Part shown: positions 1 through 8,827 of the stretch, one piece after another | Layout of the letters: each line of letters opens with the position of its first letter | Numbering within the stretch: position 1 is the stretch's first letter | Assembly: GCA_934162445.1 (NCBI GenBank) | Contig: CAKPIT010000001.1 | Coordinates: 124,001 to 188,000 of the forward strand | Length of the DNA: 64,000 nt | Direction of reading: 5' to 3' | DNA from: an uncultured Bacilli bacterium | Lineage (GTDB): Bacteria > Bacillota_I > Bacilli_A > RF39 > UBA660 | Notes under the pieces: model-generated | The model's input: the letters and a program-made list of their open reading frames with translations, nothing else | Database searches by the model: none | Told to the model about the DNA's origin: nothing | Position numbers and translations under genes: made by a program

Positions 1-569
1 CTAAGACGAAACCAAAAGGAAAAATTAACTACGACAGTAAAAAATGAAAATAAGAAAATATAAATACCTAAATCATTTTTAGTTTTAACAAATAAAAAAA
101 CACTAATAATATATAAAATCTTTACAAAAATATTTCTAATACTAACATCCTTAAAATCTTCCATTCCCTGATATAACCATGTAATATCAAAAATATTAGC
201 AAAAACATACAAAGAAAATATTAAATAATAAAAGCGATACTCTTTAACTAACAAGGCAAAAATAACTAATAATAACACCGATATAATCGTAGATATTACC
301 CTAATTACTACAAGTTCAAAAAAAAGTTTACTACGCTTTTCTCTATCATCTTGCACATAAGCAATCTCACGCTGTCCATAAGTATTAAGACCAAGAGCAG
401 CTAACAAAAAGAAAATAGTCGCAATTGAATAAGTATAACTATAAATACCAAGATTAACAGCTCCTAACACCCTCGTTAAATAAGGTGTTATCAAAAAAGG
501 AACTACCAAAACTAACATTTGGTAAATTAAATTAAATATATAATTTGTTGTAATTGATTTCTTCTTCAT
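1..569 (-). CDS. Polysaccharide flippase, Wzx/MOP type (partial, C-terminus off the left edge)
   Basis: The first 189 residues of a lipid-linked oligosaccharide flippase can be read from an ATG at 569; the rest lies beyond the window. The N-terminus has the family look: a short basic start, a first membrane helix, then TPYLTRVLGAVNLGIYSY from about residue 28 and YGQREIAYVQDD further on, with several hydrophobic segments. Such proteins move undecaprenyl-pyrophosphate-linked repeat units across the membrane. It is the most downstream visible gene of the leftward polysaccharide locus, 28 bases after the acyltransferase. The family is clear; the exact substrate cannot be told. Confidence 0.85.
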   Translation of the reverse strand, partial: MKKKSITTNYIFNLIYQMLVLVVPFLITPYLTRVLGAVNLGIYSYTYSIATIFFLLAALGLNTYGQREIAYVQDDREKRSKLFFELVVIRVISTIISVLLLVIFALLVKEYRFYYLIFSLYVFANIFDITWLYQGMEDFKDVSIRNIFVKILYIISVFLFVKTKNDLGIYIFLFSFFTVVVNFSFWFRL

Positions 570-597
570 AAACTTACCTCACACTAATTATATCATA

Positions 598-1644
598 TTA
601 CCATTTCTTTTTAATCAAAACTTTAAAATTAACAATTTTATCTAAAATAAAAGCCGTAATAAAACTTAAAATTAAATTCAAAGGCGTATAAAAGATAATC
701 CCAAGAATAGGCATCGAAAAAATATGAATATTAAAATTAAGTACTTTATATAAAAGAATATCAAAGGAATAAGAAATTAAATACATATTAAACGAATACT
801 TTGAAATCAAATAGAAAAACTTCTGAATAAATTTATTATTACTTTTAATTTGATAAAGAAAAATAAAGACCAAAGTAGCAAGTAATACTACTGGAATAAA
901 ATTATAATCAGGACAAATAGTATTATTAATAGATCTACCTTGACAATAAAAATAAATCATAAACGTTTCAACAAAAAGAAGAACAACAATTAAAAATATA
1001 TTAATTACACTTTTAATTTTAACCTGATATTCTCTAATAAAACAACCAATAAAATAATACATAATAGGATATAAATTACCCCACCAACTAGGAAGTATCT
1101 CTAAAGAATGATAATTAATATTAAAAAGGGCAAGACTTTGTGGAATAGAACAAATAAAGATAAGTGATGAAATTAAAATAATCTTTTCCTTTTTAGTTTT
1201 AATATTATTATATAAAATATTTAAAAATGGAATTAATAAAAACAAACCAATATACATCTTTAAATACCATGCATAAGGAACCGTTGAAAAATTAAACAAT
1301 CCAATTCCAAGATTATATAAAGAACCTTCATTCTTAAAGACAAAATACCTTAAAAACAAAGTAATAATTGAAATAATAAAATAATCCCTTAAAATCTTTT
1401 TAATCTTAGAATAATGATCACTATTAACCTCTTTAGAACTCTTACAGTATCCCGTTAAAATAATAAAAAGTGGAACACAAATAAAGGAAAGATGTCTAAT
1501 AATCAAAAGAAAAAACATTGAAAGACCAACCATATTACTATCATTAAAATGCGTATTCCCAAAAGAATGTACCAACACTACAAATATAATAGCCACCGTT
1601 CTTACAATATCAAGACCTAAATTTCTTTTTTCCAACTTAACCAT
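598..1644 (-). CDS. Acyltransferase 3 family membrane protein (OafA-like)
   Basis: A 348-residue polytopic protein. The N-terminal segment LDIVRTVAIIFVVLVHS followed by about nine further hydrophobic helices is typical of acyltransferase family 3, which O-acetylates or otherwise acylates surface glycans; the His of this segment is the usual conserved residue. The start at 1644 is chosen because a GGGGGG ribosome site lies just upstream; an in-frame ATG at 1659 would place that site inside the gene. It lies between the flippase and the LRR surface-protein gene in the glycan locus, so a role in decorating the polymer is inferred. Confidence 0.8.
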   Translation of the reverse strand: MVKLEKRNLGLDIVRTVAIIFVVLVHSFGNTHFNDSNMVGLSMFFLLIIRHLSFICVPLFIILTGYCKSSKEVNSDHYSKIKKILRDYFIISIITLFLRYFVFKNEGSLYNLGIGLFNFSTVPYAWYLKMYIGLFLLIPFLNILYNNIKTKKEKIILISSLIFICSIPQSLALFNINYHSLEILPSWWGNLYPIMYYFIGCFIREYQVKIKSVINIFLIVVLLFVETFMIYFYCQGRSINNTICPDYNFIPVVLLATLVFIFLYQIKSNNKFIQKFFYLISKYSFNMYLISYSFDILLYKVLNFNIHIFSMPILGIIFYTPLNLILSFITAFILDKIVNFKVLIKKKW

Positions 1645-1701
1645 AATAATACCCCCCATATGGACTTTCTATCTTTATATAAATTATACCACAAAAATGC
1701 A

Positions 1702-1727
1702 AAATAAAAAGAACTAATTTAATTAGC
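1702..1727 (-). terminator. Possible terminator after the LRR surface-protein gene
   Basis: On the minus strand GGGCTAAT-TAA-ATTAGTTC can pair (with two G-U pairs) and is followed by TTTTT. It lies just downstream of the stop at 1736. The stem is weak. Confidence 0.4.
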
Positions 1728-1735
1728 CCTTAAAA

Positions 1736-3301
1736 TTATACAACGGTAACTGCTGAAACACCACAACCAGAAAACATAGAAGTAGTATTACAACCAGAAC
1801 CGATTACCCACTTACTACCAACTTTAATACTTTGCATTTTTGAACAATTTCTAAACATACTATTCATTTGAGTTACCTTTGCGGTATTGAAACTACTTAA
1901 GTCTAAACTTGTTAAACTACTACAACCATAAAACATTTCTCTCATACTAATTACCTTAGAGGTATCAAAATTGCTTACATCTAAACTGGTTAAACTACTA
2001 CAACCATCAAACATACAAAGCATACCAGTTACATTTGAAGTATTAAAACTACTTACATCTAAACTGGTTAAACTACTACAACTAGAAAACATAGAATTCA
2101 TACCAGTTACATTTGAAGTATTAAAACTACTTACATCTAAACTGGTTAAACTACTACATCTTTGAAACATAAATTCCATATTTGTCACATTTGATGTGAC
2201 AAAATTAGCTAAATCTAAACTTGTTAAACTGCTGCAATTAGAAAACATACTCTGCATATTTGTCACATTTGATGTGATAAAATTAGCTAAATCTAAACTT
2301 GTTAAATTCCTACAGCTAGAAAACATACCACTCATATCAGTTACTTTTGATGTATCAAAATTACTTAAGTCTAAACTTGTTAAATTACTACAGCCACCAA
2401 ACATAGCACTCATATTTGTTACTTTTGAGGTATCCAAATATGTTAAATCAATACTAGTTACTTTACTTAATCCAAGATACATTCCCCCTGCATCTGCAAC
2501 AATTCCATCTTTACCTGCTATTGTTAAAGTATTATTACCATCAATATAAGCCATAACAGACCTATCACCTTTTGCAGATAAATCCTCACTATATGTCACA
2601 TTGCTTGGTTTAGTTAATGTATTTTGAGTTACCACCCTAGTTACATTAGCATAATTAGTATTAGCAATAAAATTATAAGCTTTCATTTTACTACCTTGTA
2701 CTTCTTCTGCTAATTTACCATAAACATTTATTCTAACTGCAAACTTTTTATTTCCTCCATCGCCTTGAGGATTATAATTTTCATCAACCCACATTCTTAG
2801 ACGATATTTAGTTGAAGTTGAGGCACTCATAGTACCTGTAGCAAGACTCATCATGTTAGCAGGTCTTCCTGTTTTTTTATTTGCTGTTGTTACTTTTGTG
2901 AATATGGTAGGAGCCATTACTTCAGTCTCTTTGCCACTACTATCAATGCTTGTAAGATATAACTTTACATGGCTTCCATCAAAGGTATTACTAGAAAAGT
3001 CTTCAGCCGCAATCTCCCAGTTAATTTCTGCTTCCCCTTGAATAGTACTTGATACTGTAAAATCAAAATATTCGCCTTCATTAAGTCTTACTTTCCCAGT
3101 TGCATCCGTAGTAGGTAGTGCTCCTGTCATTTTGATAATATTACTACTTTCTTCATAACTCATCTGCATAATACCTGTTGTCATCGTATTTAAATTCTTA
3201 CCACTTTGAGCAAAGGTAAAAGCCGCATAACTTACTCCTATAATTGTCACAATTAATAATAAAGCAATTACCCCTAAAGTTATTTTTTCTTTTTTCTTCA
3301 T
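1736..3301 (-). CDS. TasA/camelysin-like N-terminal domain fused to BspA-type (DUF285) leucine-rich repeats, secreted
   Basis: A 521-residue secreted protein. Residues 1-30 are a basic start and a hydrophobic helix ending in VSYAAFTFAQSG, like the signal peptides of TasA/camelysin-type fibre proteins. Residues about 30-195 are a beta-rich domain shared with the protein at 55314. From about 275 to 490 there are eight copies of a 26-residue repeat (core LTSLDLSNFDTSKVT, then M..MF..C), the BspA/DUF285 LRR type. It ends in CGVSAVTVV with no visible LPXTG signal or C-terminal anchor. Such LRR proteins bind host or bacterial surface ligands in other species; here that is inference. It sits oddly inside the polysaccharide locus. 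Confidence 0.85.
   Translation of the reverse strand: MKKKEKITLGVIALLLIVTIIGVSYAAFTFAQSGKNLNTMTTGIMQMSYEESSNIIKMTGALPTTDATGKVRLNEGEYFDFTVSSTIQGEAEINWEIAAEDFSSNTFDGSHVKLYLTSIDSSGKETEVMAPTIFTKVTTANKKTGRPANMMSLATGTMSASTSTKYRLRMWVDENYNPQGDGGNKKFAVRINVYGKLAEEVQGSKMKAYNFIANTNYANVTRVVTQNTLTKPSNVTYSEDLSAKGDRSVMAYIDGNNTLTIAGKDGIVADAGGMYLGLSKVTSIDLTYLDTSKVTNMSAMFGGCSNLTSLDLSNFDTSKVTDMSGMFSSCRNLTSLDLANFITSNVTNMQSMFSNCSSLTSLDLANFVTSNVTNMEFMFQRCSSLTSLDVSSFNTSNVTGMNSMFSSCSSLTSLDVSSFNTSNVTGMLCMFDGCSSLTSLDVSNFDTSKVISMREMFYGCSSLTSLDLSSFNTAKVTQMNSMFRNCSKMQSIKVGSKWVIGSGCNTTSMFSGCGVSAVTVV
1860..2470 (-). repeat. Tandem 78-bp repeats encoding DUF285 LRR units
   Basis: About eight units with a 78-base period encode the LRR region. 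The neighbouring units near 2033-2090 and 2101-2158 share a long identical tract; the others are more diverged. The period is an exact multiple of three, so gain or loss of a unit keeps the frame. Confidence 0.9.
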
Positions 3302-3317
3302 AATAAACTCATTCCTA

Positions 3318-3354
3318 TACTATTATATCTATACAAATATAATAACACCAAACA
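3318..3354 (-). promoter_or_regulatory. Possible sigma-A promoter of the first LRR surface-protein gene
   Basis: Minus-strand TTGGTG, 18 bases, TATAAT lies just upstream of the start at 3301. The -10 is consensus and the -35 is weak. Confidence 0.45.
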
Positions 3355-3376
3355 ATTAAATAATCATTAAATTTTA

Positions 3377-3406
3377 TAAAAAAAAGATAATACTTTACAT
3401 ATTATC
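3377..3406 (-). terminator. Terminator of the GDSL hydrolase gene
   Basis: Minus strand: AGATAATA, a 6-base loop region, TATTATCT, then eight T. The hairpin overlaps the stop codon of the gene ending at 3395. Confidence 0.7.
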
Positions 3407-4126
3407 TAATTTATCGAATACATTTTTTATTACTCTTGTTATTACTTTATAGCCTTTATCATTTAAATGTAATCCTTCTTTAGTATAATCAAGTTTTAAA
3501 TTACCATCATCATCTATTAATTTTGAATATAAATCAATGTATGTAATATTATACTTTTTAGCTATTTCCTGATATTTATTATTTATTTCCATAATCATCT
3601 CATTAGTTCTATTCTTAACCATATTAAGATTAATTATATCATCACTTGTCCTATTAACTGGTAACAATGATACTAAATATATTTCTGCATAAGTCCTATT
3701 AGTCTTAATCCCTTTAATAATTTTATCAACATTATCGCTAATTTCATCCACACTTTTATTTTTATAAATATCATTAGTCCCAATTAACAAAACAACCTTT
3801 GATGGATTATACTTATAAATACGGTCCTTTAAATCATCTAAAACCCCCCAAGTAAATTCACCATCAATCCCATTATTAACAACATTATAGCCATCATAAT
3901 ATTTATTTAAATCATACATATAAGTAATAGAATCCCCTACAAAAACAATATTCTCATCCATTACTACTTTATTAACTGTTTTATATTTTATCTTTGGATA
4001 TTTAAAATAAATTACTAAAAGAAAAACACACATAATACTTACAAAAATCAAAACACCTCGCAAAATATTAACTTTCTTTTTTAATAATCTTATTTTCTTA
4101 TTTTCACCTTTTTTACTTCTTGCCAT
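3395..4126 (-). CDS. Membrane-anchored SGNH/GDSL hydrolase
   Basis: A 243-residue protein with a basic N-terminus and one membrane helix (about residues 22-43), then an outside SGNH hydrolase domain. Block I is FVGDSITYM with the nucleophilic Ser, block III is LLIGTNDIY, and the His block is EGLHLNDKGY. The last block normally reads D-G-L-H; here Glu replaces the Asp two residues from the His pair, so the triad may be altered. SGNH enzymes of this kind remove or transfer acyl groups on surface glycans, and its neighbour in the locus is an O-acyltransferase. The start has a good AGAAGGTG ribosome site. Confidence 0.8.
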   Translation of the reverse strand: MARSKKGENKKIRLLKKKVNILRGVLIFVSIMCVFLLVIYFKYPKIKYKTVNKVVMDENIVFVGDSITYMYDLNKYYDGYNVVNNGIDGEFTWGVLDDLKDRIYKYNPSKVVLLIGTNDIYKNKSVDEISDNVDKIIKGIKTNRTYAEIYLVSLLPVNRTSDDIINLNMVKNRTNEMIMEINNKYQEIAKKYNITYIDLYSKLIDDDGNLKLDYTKEGLHLNDKGYKVITRVIKNVFDKLDNM

Positions 4127-4180
4127 AACTACACCTTCTACTACATAAATACCAATAAATTATATCATTAATTTTCATAT

Positions 4181-4205
4181 AAAAAAAGTATAAATTATAC
4201 TTTAA
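4181..4205 (-). terminator. Terminator of the GT4 gene
   Basis: Minus strand: AAAGTAT, 5-base loop, ATACTTT, then a run of T; it overlaps the stop codon at 4202. This would close the glycosyltransferase group read from the right. Confidence 0.7.
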
Positions 4206-5329
4206 ATATTTATATCTTTAATTATTTGTTTAGCCGTTGCATCAAATGAAAATTTAGTATTAACGGTTTTATATAAATTATTAGCATATTTTTTTAACTC
4301 CAACGGATTATCAATCAAGTACTTCATCGCCTCATATAAGGAGGGCGCCGTAGGTCTTACAATCATTCCATTAAAATCATTAGTAATAACCTCTCTTATT
4401 CCTCCTTGATCCGTTCCAATAACAGCACATTTCATAATTCCTGCTTCTAAAATAGAAGTTGGTAACCCTTCAGGCCATAATGGTGGATATAAAAAAACAT
4501 CCGTTTTTGCATAATAAGTTAATAACTCTTCAAAATCAAGCTTTCCTAAAAAGATAATCTTTTCATTTTGATATTTTTCTTTATAACTATCAAGTTCTGG
4601 ACCATCCCCTGCTATAAATAGTTTAATATTATCATACTCATTTAAAAGCTTATTAAAACTTCTTAATATGTTATTAACCCCTTTTTGTTTAATAATTCTC
4701 CCTGCATACATAAAATTAATAGTATCATGTCTTACTCTTCTTGGAAAACTTCTTGTAGTATCAATCGCATTATACCAAGTACCAGAAGCTTTTATCTTAA
4801 ATTTTTTAAGCCAATCACCACAAGCATTACTAACCCCATAAAAGCCAGTGATCTTCTTTTTTATTTTATAAGTTAAAAAATCCTCATATCGATTAGCAAA
4901 GAAATCAATAAATTTATTATCAAGCGTTACATAATTAGACCCATGTTCAATTAAATAAACGGGTATCTTTTTCTTCTTACCATAACTTGCCCCAATATGT
5001 GATGTTAAATGAAATCTTGTATTAACAATAATGGCTTTAATATCATATTTATCAAGTTCCTGAATTAATCTTTTTTCCTCCCTATTCTTCTTAATAATTG
5101 GATATCTTTGTTTAAAAATATTATAAACTGGTAATTTGATTATCTTAATTCCCTGTGATGTTTTAATACTTCTATCATTATTATAATTAGAAGTAATAAT
5201 AATAGGCGTATATCCAAGTTCTAAAAACTTTAACGATAAATTACTTATATATCTTTCAATTCCTCCTAAATGTGGCAAATAATATCCCGAAAAAATAGCT
5301 ATATACTTTTTATTTTTCATCTTTATCAT
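4202..5329 (-). CDS. Glycosyltransferase family 4 (GT-B fold)
   Basis: A 375-residue GT4 enzyme. The N-terminal domain has the glycine-rich loop YYLPHLGGIERY near residue 20; the C-terminal nucleotide-sugar domain has YAGRIIKQKGVNNIL, then FLGKL and the acidic motif LWPEGLPTSILEAG with the E-x7-E pattern. These retaining enzymes add a sugar from an NDP-sugar to a lipid-linked or growing glycan at the cytoplasmic face. The start overlaps the DUF2304 gene by 20 bases; an ATG at 5320 behind a GGATG sequence is an equally possible start. The sugar transferred is not deducible. Confidence 0.88.
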   Translation of the reverse strand: MIKMKNKKYIAIFSGYYLPHLGGIERYISNLSLKFLELGYTPIIITSNYNNDRSIKTSQGIKIIKLPVYNIFKQRYPIIKKNREEKRLIQELDKYDIKAIIVNTRFHLTSHIGASYGKKKKIPVYLIEHGSNYVTLDNKFIDFFANRYEDFLTYKIKKKITGFYGVSNACGDWLKKFKIKASGTWYNAIDTTRSFPRRVRHDTINFMYAGRIIKQKGVNNILRSFNKLLNEYDNIKLFIAGDGPELDSYKEKYQNEKIIFLGKLDFEELLTYYAKTDVFLYPPLWPEGLPTSILEAGIMKCAVIGTDQGGIREVITNDFNGMIVRPTAPSLYEAMKYLIDNPLELKKYANNLYKTVNTKFSFDATAKQIIKDINI

Positions 5330-5660
5330 CCAATCTTGATTTTAACATTGATACTTCTTGAATCAACATAATTATTTTTTTATTTTGACCCGCGGTTATA
5401 ATTGTTAATGACATCGTTAAAAATAAAAGTAAAGTAATTACAATTGCAATAATTAAATTAGAAAGAGTTTGAAATCCAAATAAATTAGCAATAAACTCAA
5501 TTGTAATTGGAAAAATAGATACTAATAACACAATAATAGAACAAAAATACCACAATAGAGAATATTTAATTGGCATTCTTCCTTTTTTTAAAGTTTTTGT
5601 CGTTACATAGATTAAAACAAGTCCAAAAACTATCAATGAAATTCTAAGTGATATATCCAT
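5310..5660 (-). CDS. DUF2304 family small membrane protein
   Basis: A 116-residue protein with three hydrophobic helices (about residues 4-20, 33-56, 64-92) and a charged C-terminal tail. The size, topology and the position directly behind a GT2 gene fit the DUF2304 family, which is found beside polyprenyl-sugar synthases in many polysaccharide loci and has no firmly assigned activity. The start shares one base with the stop of the GT2 gene (TAATG) behind a strong AGGAGG site, so the two are translationally coupled and probably work together. Confidence 0.75.
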   Translation of the reverse strand: MDISLRISLIVFGLVLIYVTTKTLKKGRMPIKYSLLWYFCSIIVLLVSIFPITIEFIANLFGFQTLSNLIIAIVITLLLFLTMSLTIITAGQNKKIIMLIQEVSMLKSRLDDKDEK

Positions 5661-6379
5661 TACTTATACCTCCTTATACTAACAGTAAATATTGATAACA
5701 ATACATTAATCATATAATAAACATTTTTAAAGCATCTAATTGATGAAGTACCTCCTTCTCTTTTATGCATATTAACAGGTACCTCTAAGACTTTATATCC
5801 TTTCTTTAATAACTCTGTTGTTGTTACCGGTTCGGGATATTCAATAGGATAAGAATTAACAAACTCTCTCATTACTTTTCTGTTACAAGCTCTAAATCCT
5901 GATGTTGTATCATATATCTTTTTCTTTGTCATTAATTTAATAAACCATGAAATTATTTTAATTCCCATCTGTCTTGCTAATGTTGATTTAAATTCACTAC
6001 TATTTTTATCAATATATCTAGAACCAATCGTAAAATCAGCCTTCTCTAAAATAATTGGTTCAATTAAATTTTTAACATATCTTACATCATGTTGGCCATC
6101 TCCATCAAACTGTATTGCTATATCATAATCATGTTCATAAGCATACTTATATCCTGTTTGTACAGCACCCCCAATCCCTAAATTATGAATTAATGTAATA
6201 TGATTAATATTATTATCCATTAAAATATTTTCCGTATTATCACGACTACCATCATTAATAACAATAACATCATAATTAGTCTTATTTTTCTTATTATATT
6301 CAACAATTGTATTATATGTCTTTAAAATATTATCCTCTTCATTATAAGCCGGAATAATAAGTAATACTTTCTCTTTCAT
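5660..6379 (-). CDS. Glycosyltransferase family 2, dolichyl/polyprenyl-phosphate sugar synthase type
   Basis: A 239-residue GT2 enzyme. It has the entry motif LLIIPAYNEEDNI, NDGSRDNT, the metal-binding QFDGDGQHD and TTSGFRACNRKVM, a pattern close to DPM1-type polyprenyl-phosphate glycosyltransferases. It would load a sugar onto undecaprenyl phosphate for use on the outer face, fitting the membrane GT-C-like protein encoded just upstream. The start is the ATG at 6379 with GGAGGT seven bases upstream; the TTG at 6391 extends too far. Confidence 0.85.
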   Translation of the reverse strand: MKEKVLLIIPAYNEEDNILKTYNTIVEYNKKNKTNYDVIVINDGSRDNTENILMDNNINHITLIHNLGIGGAVQTGYKYAYEHDYDIAIQFDGDGQHDVRYVKNLIEPIILEKADFTIGSRYIDKNSSEFKSTLARQMGIKIISWFIKLMTKKKIYDTTSGFRACNRKVMREFVNSYPIEYPEPVTTTELLKKGYKVLEVPVNMHKREGGTSSIRCFKNVYYMINVLLSIFTVSIRRYK

Positions 6380-6430
6380 AACTACCTCCAACTACCCCAA
6401 TTATACTATAAATAAATACTCTTCGCAATT

Positions 6431-6460
6431 AAAAAAGAAAGGCTACTCCAAGTCTTTCTT
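6431..6460 (-). terminator. Terminator of the multi-pass membrane protein gene
   Basis: Minus strand: AAGAAAG, a 12-base loop, CTTTCTT, then TTTT. It overlaps the stop codon at 6459 and separates this gene from the downstream GT2 group. Confidence 0.6.
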
Positions 6461-7871
6461 AAATTTTAACTCTTTTCTTAAATACTTTTTTATAATTAAC
6501 AATAATTAATAAAATAATTCCAAAGAACGTTAAATAATTAATATAAACATATCGTAAATCTTGAGCCAAATTAATTGGTAACAATGAAATCGTATTTAAT
6601 ACCATTGGTAGACCAAATAAATATATTCGCTTATCATATACTTTTTTAGCTAAAACCACTAATAAAATAATACTAAAATATAAGATTAACGCTGGTTGAT
6701 AAAAATAAATATTAACCCCTTCCATCGTAAAATTTAAAATACTATTATAAATATTCTTAACTCCGACAATTTTTGATCTAACAATCTTTTCAAATCCATA
6801 TGGCTTCTTCCATTCTGAAAAGCTATAAACATAAACATATGAATACTTTTGTGATATTGGATTAATAAGTAATGCATCCGCTTTTAAATAATGATTAACA
6901 ATCGTTAATGGATACTTTAAAGAATATTTAATAAAAATATTTTTAAATCGCACTTTATGTTTACTTAAATATTCCCTATCAAGTTTCTTATTACCATTAA
7001 TACTATTAATTAAATACGGATTATATTCTTTTTTATAAAGATCAACATCAAGAACCTTATCAATGAATCCTAAATCACTCTTGTTTTTAATATTATTATC
7101 TTTAAGATGTGCTCCCATCATCCATAACATATAACTATCAATAGTAGATATTGACGCACTCTTAACAACGGTTGGTTTCTTTACTTTTTCAGTTTCTTTT
7201 ATCATGATATTCTTAGAGATCATTGCTAAAAGAATTAAAAGAATAAAAACTCCTAAACTACTAAAAACTTTAGAAATATTTACTTTTATAACCTGTCTTT
7301 TTTTATATAAAAGACCTAATAAAATTAATATTAATAAAATAATTACAATTATCCCATTATAGCGATAACTAAAAACTAAAAACATCAATAGTCCTAATAA
7401 AATATATTCCTTATAAGAATAATTAAAATCTTTATTAATACCTATATAAAACATAACACTAATCGCAAACAAGTAATAAGTATAAAGAATATCTTTCCAC
7501 ATACTAATAGCATAAAGACCAATAATCGGTGACAAGCTTATTAATAAAGTCCCAATAACTTTAATAATTTCCCCCTTCTTATCTGTTTTAATACTCTGAC
7601 AAAAAACACCCCATATCAGTGAAAACACACCAATCTGATAAAGTAATACCGTTGTCGTTGAGTTATGGATTTTAGCTAAAACTAACAAAAAGAAAGTTGT
7701 AAAGTAAGGATGCCCTCCTTCAAAAATACCACTTTGTACCTGTTGCCATTGATTATTACCATCATAAGTAATAATCCCGGGATAATAAGCTAGTAATAAA
7801 ATGATAAAAATGGTTAAAGGAATAAGAAAATGAATTAAGAAAACTTTATTTTTTTTCACATAATCACACAT
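6459..7871 (-). CDS. Multi-pass membrane protein, probable GT-C type glycosyltransferase (DUF6020-like)
   Basis: About 470 residues with roughly ten membrane helices. After the first helix comes YYPGIITYDGNNQWQQ and then GGHPYFTTFFL, an arrangement seen in DUF6020-like and other GT-C proteins where an acidic loop after helix 1 faces outside. A hydrophilic outer domain follows at about 230-350, then four more helices. It probably transfers a sugar from a polyprenyl-phosphate donor outside the cell; the neighbouring GT2 could make the donor. Two adjacent ATGs (7874 and 7871) follow a GGGGG site; the second has the better spacing. The function is inferred from topology. Confidence 0.6.
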   Translation of the reverse strand: MCDYVKKNKVFLIHFLIPLTIFIILLLAYYPGIITYDGNNQWQQVQSGIFEGGHPYFTTFFLLVLAKIHNSTTTVLLYQIGVFSLIWGVFCQSIKTDKKGEIIKVIGTLLISLSPIIGLYAISMWKDILYTYYLFAISVMFYIGINKDFNYSYKEYILLGLLMFLVFSYRYNGIIVIILLILILLGLLYKKRQVIKVNISKVFSSLGVFILLILLAMISKNIMIKETEKVKKPTVVKSASISTIDSYMLWMMGAHLKDNNIKNKSDLGFIDKVLDVDLYKKEYNPYLINSINGNKKLDREYLSKHKVRFKNIFIKYSLKYPLTIVNHYLKADALLINPISQKYSYVYVYSFSEWKKPYGFEKIVRSKIVGVKNIYNSILNFTMEGVNIYFYQPALILYFSIILLVVLAKKVYDKRIYLFGLPMVLNTISLLPINLAQDLRYVYINYLTFFGIILLIIVNYKKVFKKRVKI

Positions 7872-7880
7872 CATTTCCCC

Positions 7881-8819
7881 CTATTTATTAGTAAATTTTT
7901 TAATTGATTCACTAGCTATTTTTATATATTCATCCCTAAATTTTTGATACTCTTTTAATATTTTATCTTTATTTTCTCTAATTTCTAAACTCTTTTCTTT
8001 AATCTCATCAATACTATCATCACTATTTAGTACTAAATATTTTTTTAATATCTTACTATTATCAAAGAAATCAGTATTACCAACTAAACAAGGTATTCCT
8101 TTATCCATACTCTTTAAAATTAAACTTTTATTAATAGCTGTAAAATTACAATATAAATTAATATCATTACCACTAACTACTTCATCAATTGTTTTACATT
8201 CTTTAGCCTTTATCTCAAAAAATTTAATAAAGTGTTTGGTCGCTGGCATTGTACTTATGATTTTAATAGTATCATATTCTACTAACTTTATAGCACTAAG
8301 CTCATTATAAACATTATGATTAGGATTATAATCGTCACCAATAATTCCGATGTTTAAATTTTTATTATTTTCAACATCATATCTTTTCTGATCAAGAGCT
8401 AACCACGAAACTTTATACCCAGCTTTCTCTAACACTTTACTACTAGCATAATCAAGACATCCTATTTCATTAATAATATCCCTATCATAAAATTCAAAAA
8501 TATTACTAAGAATAGCCCGCGGAAATCCTCCTGTGAGCATCGCTAATGGTTCTTTATAAACCCATTTAATAATATTACTTTTATGAATATGTGGAAGAAT
8601 TAACCGATAAAAATCATCATAATCAAATAGGATTAACATATTGTGATTTTTATTAATATAGCTAGTAAGAATCTCACTCTCTTCCAAAGAAGCATTATAG
8701 TTTAAAAAGAATACATTTTTAAAAGAATCTAAAACCATTTCTTTAATATCATAATCTTCTTTAGGAAGTAAAACAATCGCTTCATTATTATCAATTTTAT
8801 TTATATCTTCTATTCTCAT
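7881..8819 (-). CDS. Glycosyltransferase-like protein, paralogue of the C-terminal half of its neighbour
   Basis: A 312-residue soluble protein. It resembles the C-terminal domain of the upstream 596-residue protein: both have a strand-rich start, a GY-K segment before a linker, IGI at the start of the second domain, NLYC/NLYV, a GIPC/SVPC turn, then GN..FF/GN..HYF and a region ending ..KDFL/KKFT. This looks like a GT-B fold whose second domain carries the nucleotide-sugar site, but no classic GT4 E-x7-E motif is evident. It follows the neighbour by 8 bases, so they are co-transcribed. The donor and acceptor are unknown. Confidence 0.55.
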   Translation of the reverse strand: MRIEDINKIDNNEAIVLLPKEDYDIKEMVLDSFKNVFFLNYNASLEESEILTSYINKNHNMLILFDYDDFYRLILPHIHKSNIIKWVYKEPLAMLTGGFPRAILSNIFEFYDRDIINEIGCLDYASSKVLEKAGYKVSWLALDQKRYDVENNKNLNIGIIGDDYNPNHNVYNELSAIKLVEYDTIKIISTMPATKHFIKFFEIKAKECKTIDEVVSGNDINLYCNFTAINKSLILKSMDKGIPCLVGNTDFFDNSKILKKYLVLNSDDSIDEIKEKSLEIRENKDKILKEYQKFRDEYIKIASESIKKFTNK

Positions 8820-8827
8820 AATTCCTC

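Noticed and set aside
1860..2470. CRISPR-like regular repeats
   Set aside because: The 78-base units are contiguous, coding and in frame, with no spacers and no cas genes.
1971..2549. Repeat-rich plus-strand ORFs (64 and 117 codons) with KLLTSKLVKLLQ-like repeats
   Set aside because: They are the antisense shadow of the 78-bp LRR repeats in the minus-strand gene; no ribosome site or promoter supports them.
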